From Kumtagia ephedrae (GTDB lineage: Bacteria; Pseudomonadota; Alphaproteobacteria; Rhizobiales; Rhizobiaceae): 64,000 nucleotides of DNA. The stretch spans positions 169,077 through 233,076 of the forward strand of contig NZ_PXYK01000007.1 in the NCBI RefSeq assembly GCF_003012745.1, in the 5' to 3' direction. Positions 33,143-41,433 of this stretch are shown in pieces (positions within the stretch are counted from its first letter, which is position 1; each line of letters begins with the position of its first letter). The translations under genes were made by a program, and so were the position numbers. The notes below the pieces were generated by a model that did not search any database, was not told where the DNA came from, and saw only the letters and a list, made by a program, of their open reading frames with translations.

Positions 33143-33299
33143 TTCCCTCTCTCCGTCTCGGGCTTCGCCCTCGACACCTCTCCCCCTGCGGGGGCGAGGA
33201 ACCGCTGCCGCGATGCCGGCGCCTCTCCAGCCTGGGTTCCTCGCCCCCACGCATGTGGGGGAGAGGTGTGGAGCGCGAAGCCCGAGACGGAGAGGGGGA
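33143..33299. repeat. Long imperfect palindrome (MITE-like), about 157 bp
   Basis: The left arm (33143-33202: TTCCCTCTCTCCGTCTCGGG ... GCGAGGAACC) is the near-complete inverse of the right arm (33234-33299: GGGTTCCTCGCCCCC ... CCCGAGACGGAGAGGGGGA). Each arm itself contains a hairpin. No coding capacity, so it must be mobilised in trans if mobile. Confidence 0.75.
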
Positions 33300-33382
33300 G
33301 ATTTGCGCCGGCGCGCCCGGGCGCGGTAGATATCGGGTCTCGCGCAAGCACCGCGTCCAGGAAACTGCCAGGGTTTGAGAAA

Positions 33383-34006
33383 ATGGCCCCCGTCCCCGTC
33401 GATCCCGCCAAGGTGCACGAATTCGCCGATGCCGATGCCTTCCACGACTGGCTCGGCAGGCATCACGACAGCGCCGACGAGGTCTGGATAAAGATCCACA
33501 AGGTCGGCTCGGGCCTGCCCTCGATCACGCCCAAGGAGGCGATCGACGTCTGCCTGTGCTGGGGCTGGATCGACGCCATCCGCAAAGGGTTCGACGAGCG
33601 CAGTTTTTTGCAGCGCTACACGCCGCGCGGGAAAAGGAGCACCTGGAGCAAGATCAACGTCGACAACGTCGCCCGGCTGATCGGCGAGGGCCGCATGACC
33701 GGGCACGGGCTGAGGCAGGTGGAGATGGCCAAGGCCGACGGGCGCTGGCAGCGCGCCTACGGTCCGGCCAGCGAGATGACCATCCCCGCCGACCTGCAGG
33801 CGGCCATCGACGCCGAGCCGCAGGCCAAGGCGATGCTGGAAAAACTCAGCGCGCAGAACCGCTTCGCGCTCGCCTTCCGCCTGCACAATCTGAAAACCGA
33901 GGCGGCACGCCTGAAGAAGATCGAAACCTTCGTCGCCATGCTGAAGCGCGGCGAGACGATCTATCCGCAGGGCGGCAGGCGCGGCGCGGGGGGCGGCACG
34001 CCATGA
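33383..34006 (+). CDS. YdeI/OmpD-associated family protein
   Basis: A 207-residue protein of the YdeI (bacteriocin-protection-like, OmpD-associated) family. The N-terminal part has FHDWLGRHHDSADEVWIKIH and ITPKEAIDVCLCWGWIDAIR, both hallmarks, and the C-terminal part RFALAFRLHNLKTEAARLKK. In enterobacteria relatives affect resistance to antimicrobial peptides; here the role is unknown. The stop overlaps the acylphosphatase start (ATGA), so the two are coupled. The upstream 900 bases are all repeat-rich non-coding DNA, so the promoter must lie there. Confidence 0.9.
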   Translation: MAPVPVDPAKVHEFADADAFHDWLGRHHDSADEVWIKIHKVGSGLPSITPKEAIDVCLCWGWIDAIRKGFDERSFLQRYTPRGKRSTWSKINVDNVARLIGEGRMTGHGLRQVEMAKADGRWQRAYGPASEMTIPADLQAAIDAEPQAKAMLEKLSAQNRFALAFRLHNLKTEAARLKKIETFVAMLKRGETIYPQGGRRGAGGGTP

Positions 34007-34278
34007 GCAGGCGGGCGGTAAAACTCCGCATCCGCGGCCGCGTGCAAGGCGTCGGCTTCCGCTACTGGACGCAGGGCGAGGCGCAGGCGCTCGGCGTCGA
34101 CGGCTGGGTGCGCAACGAGCCGGACGGCTCCGTCTCCGCCCTGATCGCCGGGCCGGAGGAGGAGGTGGAAAAGATGCTGAAAAGGCTGCGCGTCGGCCCG
34201 CCCGGCGCGGAGGTCACCGGGATCGCGCACGATCCGGCCGACGAGCCGGCTCCGGACGGCTTCCGCATCCTGCGCTGA
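34003..34278 (+). CDS. acyP: Acylphosphatase
   Basis: A 91-residue acylphosphatase, which hydrolyses acyl phosphates. The phosphate-binding loop RGRVQGVGFRYWT holds the catalytic arginine (R20), and GWVRNEPDGSV has the catalytic asparagine (N38). Length is normal for the family. It overlaps the upstream YdeI-family gene by 4 bases, and the next gene starts 10 bases downstream, so a three-gene operon is likely. Confidence 0.95.
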   Translation: MSRRAVKLRIRGRVQGVGFRYWTQGEAQALGVDGWVRNEPDGSVSALIAGPEEEVEKMLKRLRVGPPGAEVTGIAHDPADEPAPDGFRILR

Positions 34279-34288
34279 GGCCGCTGCC

Positions 34289-34879
34289 ATGTGCAACGAC
34301 TACGAGCAATATGTCGCCTGGGACGAATACCGCAAAGCCATGGCGCAGGCGGCGCTCAAAATCCCGGAGCATCAGGGCCCGTCGGACCTGCCGCAGGCGG
34401 CCGACATCCGCATCAGGGATGTCGGGCCGGTGATGCGCACCGCCGGCGAGGCCGTCGAGCTGGCGCCGATGGCCTTCGGCCTGCCGCCCAAAGGCAAGGG
34501 CGGGCCGGTGTTCAACTTCCGCTCGGAAGGCCGCGGCTTTGCCGGAAGCCGGCGCTGCCTCGTGCCGACCTCCGGCTTCTTCGAGTTCACCGGAAAAAGA
34601 TCGCCGAAAGCGAAACATCGCTTCCGGCTGGCGGGCTGCGCCGTCACCGCGATCGCCGCTCTCTGGCGGGAAGGTGCCGGCAACCAGCCGCCGGCCTTCG
34701 CCATGCTCACCACCGCGCCCGGACCCGACATCAAACCCTATCACGACCGCCAGGTGGCGGTGCTGGCACCGCAGGACTGGGCGCATTGGCTGCATCTCAC
34801 CCGTCCGGAAGCCGAGCTGCTCACGCCGCTTGCCGCTGGCTTCCTGTCGGTGGAGACGGTGCGGCCAGGCAGCGACTAG
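34289..34879 (+). CDS. SOS response-associated peptidase (YedK/HMCES family)
   Basis: A 196-residue SRAP-domain protein. The known family forms a thiazolidine crosslink with abasic sites in single-stranded DNA through Cys2, shielding them. Seen here are the required MCNDY start with C2, NFRSEG, RRCLVPTSGFFEF (family active-site Glu in the GFFEF block) and AMLTTAPGPDIKPYHDRQVAVL, where the conserved His lies. This looks like a shortened, diverged version of the family (typical length about 220). No LexA box is obvious upstream. Confidence 0.9.
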   Translation: MCNDYEQYVAWDEYRKAMAQAALKIPEHQGPSDLPQAADIRIRDVGPVMRTAGEAVELAPMAFGLPPKGKGGPVFNFRSEGRGFAGSRRCLVPTSGFFEFTGKRSPKAKHRFRLAGCAVTAIAALWREGAGNQPPAFAMLTTAPGPDIKPYHDRQVAVLAPQDWAHWLHLTRPEAELLTPLAAGFLSVETVRPGSD

Positions 34880-34950
34880 CCGCGGCGCGCATGGAACACC
34901 TCCCGCCCCTCTCCGTTGGGCCGATGTCCCCCGAAAGCAAGGAGAGAACA

Positions 34951-35511
34951 ATGCCGGAGATTTCAGGAAAGCGCGTCGCCATCCTCGCCACCCACGGTTT
35001 CGAGCAGTCCGAGCTGGAGGTGCCGCTGAAGAAGCTGCGCGAGGCCGGCGCAAAGGTCGATGTCGTGTCGCTTGAGCCGGGCGAGATCAAGGGCTGGGAG
35101 AAGAAGGACTGGGGCCGGCCGGTGCCGGTCGACCGCACGCTCGATGCCGTAAGCCCGCAGGATTACGACGCCCTGGTGCTGCCCGGCGGCCAGATCAATC
35201 CCGACCTGCTGCGCATCGAAGACCAGGCGCTGGACTTCATCAAGGGCTTCTGGACCGAGCGCAAGGTGATCGGCGCCATCTGCCATGCGCCCTGGCTGCT
35301 GGTCGAGCTCGGCATCCTCAAAGGCCGCCGCGTCACCTCCTACAAGTCGATCAGGACCGACGTCGTCAATGCCGGCGGCAAGTGGGAGGATTCCGAGGTG
35401 GTCACCGACCAGGGCCTGGTCACCAGCCGCAATCCCGGCGACCTCGACGCCTTCTGCGGCAAGCTGGTCGAGGAGATTCGCGAGGGCCGGCACGAGCGCC
35501 GCGCCGCGTGA
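34951..35511 (+). CDS. DJ-1/PfpI family protein (type 1 glutamine amidotransferase-like)
   Basis: A 186-residue protein of the PfpI/YhbO group, proposed to act as deglycase, chaperone or protease in stress. The nucleophile elbow AICHAPWLL carries the cysteine and adjacent His. ILATHGFEQSELEVPL has the conserved acidic residue, and LVLPGGQINPDLLR the substrate loop. AAGGAGAG lies 5-10 bases before the ATG. A hairpin AAAGACCC/GGGTCTTT follows at 35527-35561. Confidence 0.93.
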   Translation: MPEISGKRVAILATHGFEQSELEVPLKKLREAGAKVDVVSLEPGEIKGWEKKDWGRPVPVDRTLDAVSPQDYDALVLPGGQINPDLLRIEDQALDFIKGFWTERKVIGAICHAPWLLVELGILKGRRVTSYKSIRTDVVNAGGKWEDSEVVTDQGLVTSRNPGDLDAFCGKLVEEIREGRHERRAA

Positions 35512-35526
35512 GTGCACGATATCGCA

Positions 35527-35561
35527 AAAGACCCGTCCGGCCGGTCGCCGGCGGGGTCTTT
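35527..35561 (+). terminator. Hairpin after the DJ-1/PfpI gene
   Basis: AAAGACCC pairs with GGGTCTTT around a loop that itself contains CCGGCCGG. There is only a short T stretch and no long T run, so it may be a weak terminator or 3'-end protection. Confidence 0.5.
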
Positions 35562-35684
35562 CGCGGTGTCCTGCCGTTCCCGAATCCCGTCCCGCAAATC
35601 TGAAAAAAACCTTGCCCGGACCTCCTGTCCGCGCGCGCTGCCTGCGCTACCTTTCCATTGATCTCATCAAAGTTGGAGGTTGCC

Positions 35685-36134
35685 ATGAAGCACCAGATCC
35701 CTGACGAGATCATTTCGACCGCCGAACTCATCCCGCTGATCGGCAACCCGGCGAAGCTCTCCGCCGGCGAGCGTATCGAGCTGTGGGCGAAGGCGCTCGA
35801 ACGCCACGGCGGGCCGCTCAGCGCGCTCAGGCGCCTCGAGCACCTGTCCTCCGACGAGCTTCGCGCCTACCGCGGCGGCAACACGCCGCTCACCGTCGCC
35901 TTCAGCGACCCAGTGCTGCGTGCGCATGGGCTCAAGGGCGACAGCCTGGGCGACGCGATGGACTTCTTCGCGCTCAGCGACCGCGACGCCCATTGGCTGC
36001 TCTGCGACTGCCACCATGTCGGCACGATGACCGGCGCCGGACTTGCCAAACGGCTGCGCCACCATGCTCGCTGGAGCGAGCGCCGGGCCCGCTGGTCCGG
36101 GGCGGTCATGCGGTTCTTCGGCCTCGCCCGCTGA
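35685..36134 (+). CDS. Conserved hypothetical protein
   Basis: A 149-residue protein with GGAGG 6 bases before the ATG at 35685. It looks soluble and mostly helical. The most distinctive stretch is FALSDRDAHWLLCDCHHVGT, with two cysteines and two histidines close together (HWLLCDCHH), possibly a metal site. The C-terminus is basic. I do not recognise a family. It stands alone and is convergent with the GH25 gene. Confidence 0.75.
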   Translation: MKHQIPDEIISTAELIPLIGNPAKLSAGERIELWAKALERHGGPLSALRRLEHLSSDELRAYRGGNTPLTVAFSDPVLRAHGLKGDSLGDAMDFFALSDRDAHWLLCDCHHVGTMTGAGLAKRLRHHARWSERRARWSGAVMRFFGLAR

Positions 36135-36262
36135 GGGCGAGGCTCAGGACCCTGCGATCCATGGCCGGCCGCTTAGGCGGACCGGCCCGGATCGTTTGCG
36201 GCCTTCAGCTCCAGGGGCCTGCCGCTCCGGCCGGCTCGTCCCCGCGACGCAGCGCGACCGCA

Positions 36263-37282
36263 TCACCCGGCATTGTCGCCCAGCCAGCGGCGCCATTCGC
36301 GCTCGCTGCCGTGGAAGACGTTGAGGTCGATCTGGCCCCTGACTCCGTGCGACAGGCCGGAGCCGGAATATTGCCAGAACACCCATTCGCGGCCGGGATA
36401 GACCTTTGACGGATGCGCCGCCACCGAGCGCAGCCAGAACGGATAGCCGCGGAAGTGGCCCTTGAGGTTGTCGCGATAAAAATCCGGCGGCGTGTAGATG
36501 ACCGGGCGCTGGCCGTAATGCGCCTCGAGCTTGTCCATGAACACCTGCATCTTCTCGCGGTAGCGCTCCGGCGACAGCCGGCGCTTGCAGCGGGATTCGG
36601 CATTGTATTCGACGTCGATCACCGGCGGCAGCGCACCGGGAACCTTCGGCACGTTGCGGATGAACCAGTCGGCCTGCTCGCTGGCGACGCGGCACCAGTA
36701 GAAGAAATGGTAGGCGCCGCGCCGCAGCCCCGCCTCGCCCGCCCCGCGCCAGTTCTTGCGGAACATCGGATCGAGGTGGTCGCCGCCGTCGGTCGCCTTG
36801 ATGTAGGCGAAGTTGGCGCCCTGGCTGCGCAGCCGCGGCCAGTCGATCTCGCCCTGCCAGCGCGACACGTCGACGCCGTGCACGGCGAGCCTGCTCGGCG
36901 AGGCCGAGCCGAAATTGATCGGTTTCGCGTCGCGGAAGCGGTGGCGCGTCACGGTGCCGTCGAAGCTCGGCGCGGAGCGCGCCCGCGGCCTCGCCTGCGG
37001 GATCATAGCCGCCGCCGGCTTCGCCGGAGCGACCAGGGCGGCGGGCTCGACCGGGGCCCCCAGAGGTTCGGCGGACTCGGGAACGACCATCGCGACCGTT
37101 TCCTCCTGCCGGATGATGGCCTCGACATCGGCCGGCGGCACCGGTCGCGGCATGCCGGCGACCGAGCTCGTCGTTTCGGCCGAAGGGCCCGGCACTTGCA
37201 GAACGTCGATGCCGGAGCGCGACGTGCAGCCGCTCAGGGCAAGACACGCAATGAGAGCGAGGACGACGCTTGGCGACCGCAT
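36263..37282 (-). CDS. GH25 family lysozyme-like lipoprotein
   Basis: A 339-residue probable lipoprotein. The signal MRSPSVVLALIACLALSGCT has a lipobox (LSGC), so it should be lipid-anchored in the envelope. A proline/alanine-rich linker (about 25-120) precedes the glycoside hydrolase 25 domain (about 130-335), which cleaves peptidoglycan. Seen are the strand HGVDVSRWQGEIDW with a catalytic Asp, YIKATDG, GAYHFFYWC, the DVEYN motif with the acidic residue, and WVFWQYSGSG. The start at 37282 fits the signal; a longer frame would not. Confidence 0.93.
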   Translation of the reverse strand: MRSPSVVLALIACLALSGCTSRSGIDVLQVPGPSAETTSSVAGMPRPVPPADVEAIIRQEETVAMVVPESAEPLGAPVEPAALVAPAKPAAAMIPQARPRARSAPSFDGTVTRHRFRDAKPINFGSASPSRLAVHGVDVSRWQGEIDWPRLRSQGANFAYIKATDGGDHLDPMFRKNWRGAGEAGLRRGAYHFFYWCRVASEQADWFIRNVPKVPGALPPVIDVEYNAESRCKRRLSPERYREKMQVFMDKLEAHYGQRPVIYTPPDFYRDNLKGHFRGYPFWLRSVAAHPSKVYPGREWVFWQYSGSGLSHGVRGQIDLNVFHGSEREWRRWLGDNAG

Positions 37283-37521
37283 TGGCACCTGTACGCAAAA
37301 CAACACAGACCGTCGGCAACCCAGCGCCACCCGCCAGAGCCTGGGAAAATTCCTAACGAGAAATTACCAACAAAGTTTGAATCCGATTCGCATTCGAACG
37401 ATTCGCTGTCCTCGCATCGTGTTGGCGTCCAGTGTCAGCAGACCGTCCGTGGACCAGCAGGCAGGACTTGCAGGCCGATCCCGGCGAAGCGCATTCTGGC
37501 GCGCCTCCGGAGACCTTCTTC

Positions 37522-38148
37522 ATGATCCTCATCGGCCAGTACGATTCCTCCTTCGTCCGCCGCGTCGGCATTGCGCTCAGGCTCTACGGCCTGCCCTTCG
37601 AGCACCGGCCGTGGTCAACTTTCGGTGAGGCGGACAAGATCCGCCCCTACAACCCGCTCACCCGCGTGCCGACGCTGGTGCTCGACGACGGCGACGTGCT
37701 GGTCGAGAGCCACGTCATCCTCGACTACGTCGACAGCCTCGTTGCGCCCGAGCGGCGCATGTACCCGACCGCCGAGCCGGAGCGGCACCGCGGCATGAAG
37801 GTCGCCGCGCTCGCCACCGGGCTCGCCGACAAGGGGGTGAGCCTGTTCTACGAGAAGCGGCTGCACGGCGAGGTCTCCGACCTGTGGGTGGAGCGCTGCC
37901 GCACCCAGATCGGCACCGTCCTCGACGTGTTGGAGAAGGACCGGGCCGGCCGGCCGACGCCTTACTGGTTCGGCGAGGCGATCGGCCATGCCGACATCGC
38001 CGTGGCGGCGGCGCTGCGCCACGTCATGGACTCGCATCCCGGCATGATCGCGCTCGACGCCTATCCGGCGCTTGCCGCGCATGCGGCGAAGCTCGAGGCG
38101 CTGCCAGTCTTCCAGGAAATCCAGCAGCCCTTCATCCCGCCGGAGTGA
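37522..38148 (+). CDS. Glutathione S-transferase family protein
   Basis: A 208-residue GST. The thioredoxin-like N-terminal domain (about 1-80) has YDSSFVRRVGIALRLYGLPF, the cis-proline RVPTLVLDDG and the glutathione-binding VESHVILDYVD. The helical C-terminal domain contains GEAIGHADIAVAAALRHV, the N-capping/hydrophobic staple region. The substrate is unknown. It is divergent from the GH25 lipoprotein across a 240-base promoter region, and convergent with the DNA glycosylase gene, 5 bases away. Confidence 0.92.
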   Translation: MILIGQYDSSFVRRVGIALRLYGLPFEHRPWSTFGEADKIRPYNPLTRVPTLVLDDGDVLVESHVILDYVDSLVAPERRMYPTAEPERHRGMKVAALATGLADKGVSLFYEKRLHGEVSDLWVERCRTQIGTVLDVLEKDRAGRPTPYWFGEAIGHADIAVAAALRHVMDSHPGMIALDAYPALAAHAAKLEALPVFQEIQQPFIPPE

Positions 38149-38153
38149 TCGCC

Positions 38154-38867
38154 CTACTCGCCGGTATATTCCCTGATCTGTGCCGGCGTGTTGTTGACGC
38201 CGGTCGACATGGCGAGGATGCGTGAGATGTGCTTGCGCGGCAGGCCGGTCTCCTCGACCCATCCGTTGATGCGATCCTGGATTTTCTGCAGATCTTTCTT
38301 CGAGGTCGGGTTGTCCGGAATGTCGAGCCCGGCGTCGCGCAGCGCCGCCGTCATGTCGCTGGAGACGATGAAGGCGTCCCAGCCGATCCAGCGCAGGAAA
38401 TACTGCCCCGTATTGCCGCCGAGCCGGCTGCCATGCTTGCCGAGAAAGGCCATGAGTCCGACCTGATCGCCGGCCGGCCAGGCGGCGAGGAACTTTCCGA
38501 AGCCGCCATGCTCCGCCGACATGCGCTCGACGAAGGCGGCGTTGTCGCGCACCGAGCGTATCTTCTGCGGGTTGCGCACGATGCGGCTGTCGGAGGCGAG
38601 CTCGTGCCAGAAGTCGTCGGGCTGGAACAGCAGGCGCTTCGGCTCGAAGCCGAGAAAGGCGGCCTCGAAGCCTGGCCATTTCTGCTCGATCACCCGCCAG
38701 ACGAAACCGGCGGCAAAAACCCGCTCGGCGATGGTCGACAGCAGACGGTCGTCGGAAAGCTTCGCCACGTCGCGATTGTCGGGCGCCGGGCCGAGCAGCG
38801 AGACCAGCACCCGCTCGCCGCCCTTGCGTTCGGCGGCGCGGGCGCGAATTGCGGCGAAATCGGCCAT
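38154..38867 (-). CDS. DNA-3-methyladenine glycosylase I family protein
   Basis: A 237-residue protein of the Tag-like helix-hairpin-helix glycosylase family as annotated in rhizobia. Such enzymes remove 3-methyladenine from DNA. Visible are FAAGFVWRVIEQKWPGFEAA, DDFWHELASDSRIVRNPQKI (typical of the family) and the C-terminal YFLRWIGWDAFIVSSDM. It is diverged from E. coli Tag and lacks its zinc-binding N-terminus, so the gene symbol is left empty. It diverges from the DUF1003 gene. Confidence 0.85.
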   Translation of the reverse strand: MADFAAIRARAAERKGGERVLVSLLGPAPDNRDVAKLSDDRLLSTIAERVFAAGFVWRVIEQKWPGFEAAFLGFEPKRLLFQPDDFWHELASDSRIVRNPQKIRSVRDNAAFVERMSAEHGGFGKFLAAWPAGDQVGLMAFLGKHGSRLGGNTGQYFLRWIGWDAFIVSSDMTAALRDAGLDIPDNPTSKKDLQKIQDRINGWVEETGLPRKHISRILAMSTGVNNTPAQIREYTGE

Positions 38868-38943
38868 TCTGCTATTCCTCCCCTGGCCGCGGCCGTTTCA
38901 GCGGCGCCGCAGTGCCCCCAACCCAGAAGCCGGAGCGCTTCCC

Positions 38944-39507
38944 ATGCACAAGACCCTCCCCGACCTCGCCAAGCGGTGGCTGACGCGCAAGCCGGAGCAC
39001 CTGACCGAAACGGAGAGCCGTGTGCTGCAAAGCGCGCTCGACCACAGCACGATATCGCGCGACGTCAATGACGTCCATGCGAGCCGCCAGTCACGCGGCG
39101 ACCGCATAGCCGACGGCATGGCGCGGGTCGGCGGCTCGTGGAGCTTCATCATATCCTTCCTGGTCTTCCTGGTGCTGTGGGCCGTCGCCAACACGCTGCT
39201 GCTGACCAGAGAGGCGTTCGATCCCTACCCCTTCATCTTCCTCAACCTGGTGCTGTCCATGCTCGCCGCCATCCAGGCGCCGATCATCATGATGTCGCAG
39301 AACCGCCAGACCGAGCGCGATCGCGTCGACGCCGCGCACGACTATGCGGTCAACCTCAAGGCGGAGATCGAGATCATGGCGCTGCACGAGAAGTTCGACG
39401 AGATCCGCCACATGGACATCCTGAAGCTGCGCGACGACATCACCGAACTGCGGGCGATGCTGGCCCGCATCGAAAGCCGGCTTGCAGAGACCGGCCGGCC
39501 GGCATGA
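38944..39507 (+). CDS. DUF1003 family membrane protein
   Basis: A 187-residue DUF1003 protein. After a soluble N-terminus come two membrane segments (WSFIISFLVFLVLWAVANTL and FIFLNLVLSMLAAIQAPIIM). A conserved stretch MMSQNRQTERDRVDAAHDYA follows, with a C-terminal helix likely to be a coiled coil (ILKLRDDITELRAMLARIES). Function unknown. It overlaps the following DedA gene by 4 bases. Confidence 0.92.
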   Translation: MHKTLPDLAKRWLTRKPEHLTETESRVLQSALDHSTISRDVNDVHASRQSRGDRIADGMARVGGSWSFIISFLVFLVLWAVANTLLLTREAFDPYPFIFLNLVLSMLAAIQAPIIMMSQNRQTERDRVDAAHDYAVNLKAEIEIMALHEKFDEIRHMDILKLRDDITELRAMLARIESRLAETGRPA

Positions 39508-40103
39508 GCGAGACCATCCACGCGCTGATCGAGCAATACGGCCTCGTCGCCGTCTTCGCCGGCTGCCTGTTCGAAGGCGAGACGGCCGCCATCCTCGGTG
39601 GCTTCTTCGGCCATCAGGGCGTGTTCGTGCCGTGGCAGGCCTTCGCCGCCGCCTTCGCCGGAGCCTTCCTTGGCGACGCCAGCTTCTTTCTCGCCGGCCG
39701 CCGCTTCGCCGAACACCGTCTGGTGCGGCGCCTGCGCAAAAGGCCCGGCTTCAGCCATGCCTATGAGCTGGTGCGGGCGCATCCCAACCTGTTCGTGCTC
39801 ACCAACCGCTACGTCTACGGCATGCGGCTGCTCGGAGGCGTCGTCGCCGGGCTGTCCGACATTCCGCCGCTGCGCTTTCTGCTGCTGAACGCGGTTTCGT
39901 CGCTGAGCTGGGCCGCCTTGTTCACGGGCCTCGGCTACTTCTTCGGGCTCGGCGCCGAACAGCTGCTCGGGGAGACGCTGCACAAGCACCACAGGCTGCT
40001 GATCGCCCTGGGGATCGGCGTCGTCGTGCTGCTGCTCGGCCATTTCGCGGCGCGCCGGCTGTCCCGCCGCCGGAAGGACGGCGAGCCTGCCGACGGCACA
40101 TAA
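39504..40103 (+). CDS. DedA family membrane protein
   Basis: A 199-residue inner-membrane protein of the DedA (VTT/SNARE-associated) family, linked to lipid-carrier flippase activity and membrane homeostasis. The membrane-entry glutamate is in CLFEGETAAILGGF, followed by GAFLGDASFFLAGRR and the arginine motif in VLTNRYVYGMRLL. Several hydrophobic helices follow. It is translationally coupled to DUF1003 through an ATGA overlap and convergent with dgkA. Confidence 0.93.
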   Translation: MSETIHALIEQYGLVAVFAGCLFEGETAAILGGFFGHQGVFVPWQAFAAAFAGAFLGDASFFLAGRRFAEHRLVRRLRKRPGFSHAYELVRAHPNLFVLTNRYVYGMRLLGGVVAGLSDIPPLRFLLLNAVSSLSWAALFTGLGYFFGLGAEQLLGETLHKHHRLLIALGIGVVVLLLGHFAARRLSRRRKDGEPADGT

Positions 40104-40111
40104 GCAACCGC

Positions 40112-40471
40112 TCAGGCCGGCATGCCACCAAGGCGCTCGACGATGGCGAAACCCCAGACGCCGAGGACCAGGATGATGGCGATCAGCACGGCAAGCGAGC
40201 CGCAATCCTTGGCGAGCTGGATCTCGACGTTGAACTCGCGCGAGAAGGCGTCGCAAGCCGCCTCGATCCCGGTGTTCAGCACCTCCACCATGATCAGCAC
40301 CAGAATAGCGCCGATCAAGAGCGCATAGCCCGACCATGTGGTGGCGAGGAACCAGCCGGCGGGGATCGCCAGAACCAGAAGGGCGAGTTCCTGCTGGAAA
40401 GCCTTTTCGGTCAGGGTCAGGCGCCGAAGCGCCCGCATGGAATTCCAGAAGGCGCTGACGATACGGTCCAT
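40112..40471 (-). CDS. dgkA: Diacylglycerol kinase
   Basis: A 119-residue prokaryotic integral-membrane diacylglycerol kinase that recycles diacylglycerol to phosphatidate. Three membrane helices are visible. Conserved residues include the EKAFQQELALL helix, MVEVLNTGIEAACDAFS and the catalytic/ATP region QLAKDCGSLAVLIA. Size matches E. coli DgkA. It is followed by a rhizobial intergenic repeat upstream at 40514-40617. Confidence 0.95.
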   Translation of the reverse strand: MDRIVSAFWNSMRALRRLTLTEKAFQQELALLVLAIPAGWFLATTWSGYALLIGAILVLIMVEVLNTGIEAACDAFSREFNVEIQLAKDCGSLAVLIAIILVLGVWGFAIVERLGGMPA

Positions 40472-40513
40472 GGACGACGAGAATCCGCTTGCTGGCTTGT
40501 GCAGGCAGATCGT

Positions 40514-40617
40514 TTAGAGCAATTCCAGCAAAAGTGTGAGCGGTTTCGCGTTCGGAATTGCGAAAAAACAAGGAGTTAGAGCAGTTCCGATGATCGAGGA
40601 GAACCGGAAATGCTCTA
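40514..40617. repeat. Rhizobial intergenic repeat (TAGAGCAATTCCAGC type)
   Basis: Starts TAGAGCAATTCCAGC and contains GCGTTCGGAATTGCG and AACAAGGAGTTAGAGC. It ends with GGAAATGCTCTA, the inverse of its AGAGCA-type starts. I know this type as a widespread non-coding repeat in Mesorhizobium, Rhizobium and Agrobacterium. It lies between dgkA and the GFA gene. Confidence 0.75.
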
Positions 40618-40707
40618 GCGAAAGCCGCGCCTGCGGGAACAGGCCGCGGTCGCCGCCGACGAGAAGGTGCGGTGCGGGCTTGTGGGATGCCTGCCGCGCC
40701 GGCAGGC

Positions 40708-41127
40708 TCAATCGCCCGCGACCTTGATCGACGGCGTCGACTGTTCGAACCGCGGAAGGCCGTCCGTCAGTTCGTAATAGTCGCCCTTGTCGGAGACGAA
40801 GATGTGACACGTTCCGGAGAGGCCGGTGGGGTGGTCGAAGAGCCCGGCCATCACCGAGATTGTCGGATCGCCGTCCAGCTTCCAGAACAGCGCCGAGCCA
40901 CAGGTCCGGCAGAATCCGCGTTTGGCGGCGGAAGAAGACTGGAACCAGGTGATGTTGTCTGTCCCCTCAACCAGAAGATCGGCATCGGTGACATTGGTCG
41001 CCGCATAGAAATGCCCGGTCTGCTTCCGGCATTGCGAGCAGTGGCAGTAGATGACATCGCGCAGCCTGCCGGTGGTTCGGAACCTGATCGCGCCACAGTT
41101 GCAGGATCCGGTGTGGACTTCGCTCAT
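40708..41127 (-). CDS. GFA (glutathione-dependent formaldehyde-activating-like) family protein
   Basis: A 139-residue zinc protein of the GFA/CENP-V fold. Zinc-ligand cysteines are in GSCNCGAIRF, CHCSQCRKQTG and FCRTCGSALFW, the standard three-site pattern. The founder acts in formaldehyde handling, but most members have no known substrate. GGGAG lies about 12 bases before the ATG at 41127; longer frames upstream lack support. Confidence 0.92.
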   Translation of the reverse strand: MSEVHTGSCNCGAIRFRTTGRLRDVIYCHCSQCRKQTGHFYAATNVTDADLLVEGTDNITWFQSSSAAKRGFCRTCGSALFWKLDGDPTISVMAGLFDHPTGLSGTCHIFVSDKGDYYELTDGLPRFEQSTPSIKVAGD

Positions 41128-41433
41128 TGGCTCGCCATCTCCCTTCGCATCTGCCCACGAGGGTGACAGGCTGCTCGGGATGGCGCCGCCCCGGATACGG
41201 CATCGGATGCCGCCTTCGCGAAACTCGACGCGCTCCCGGAAAACCCATCGCAAGGCCGCGAGCAAGGTTTGCAAGTAAAGTTTTTGCGATGGCGCCGATG
41301 ATTTAAGGAAACTTTAGAGTCAAGTGTTGCATTGTCGAGCCGTCAACGGACGAAACAAGGCCTCCCCGATCGAGCACCCACGTCGGGTGACGGCGGCGAG
41401 CACCGTTATCGCCAGTGCGGGAGTGTTTTGCAG
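41128..41433. other. Divergent intergenic region, GFA gene and diguanylate cyclase
   Basis: About 300 bases carrying both promoters. An A+T-richer stretch lies at 41270-41330. No clear operator or terminator was seen. Confidence 0.35.

Noticed and set aside
32855..33886. Minus-strand frame of about 340 codons over the repeats and the YdeI-family gene
   Set aside because: It runs through palindromic repeats and is antisense to a well-supported gene; composition is Arg/Ala/Gly-rich without domains.
34951..35517. Minus-strand frame antisense to the DJ-1/PfpI gene
   Set aside because: The plus frame has a clear nucleophile elbow and ribosome-binding site; the opposite frame has neither.
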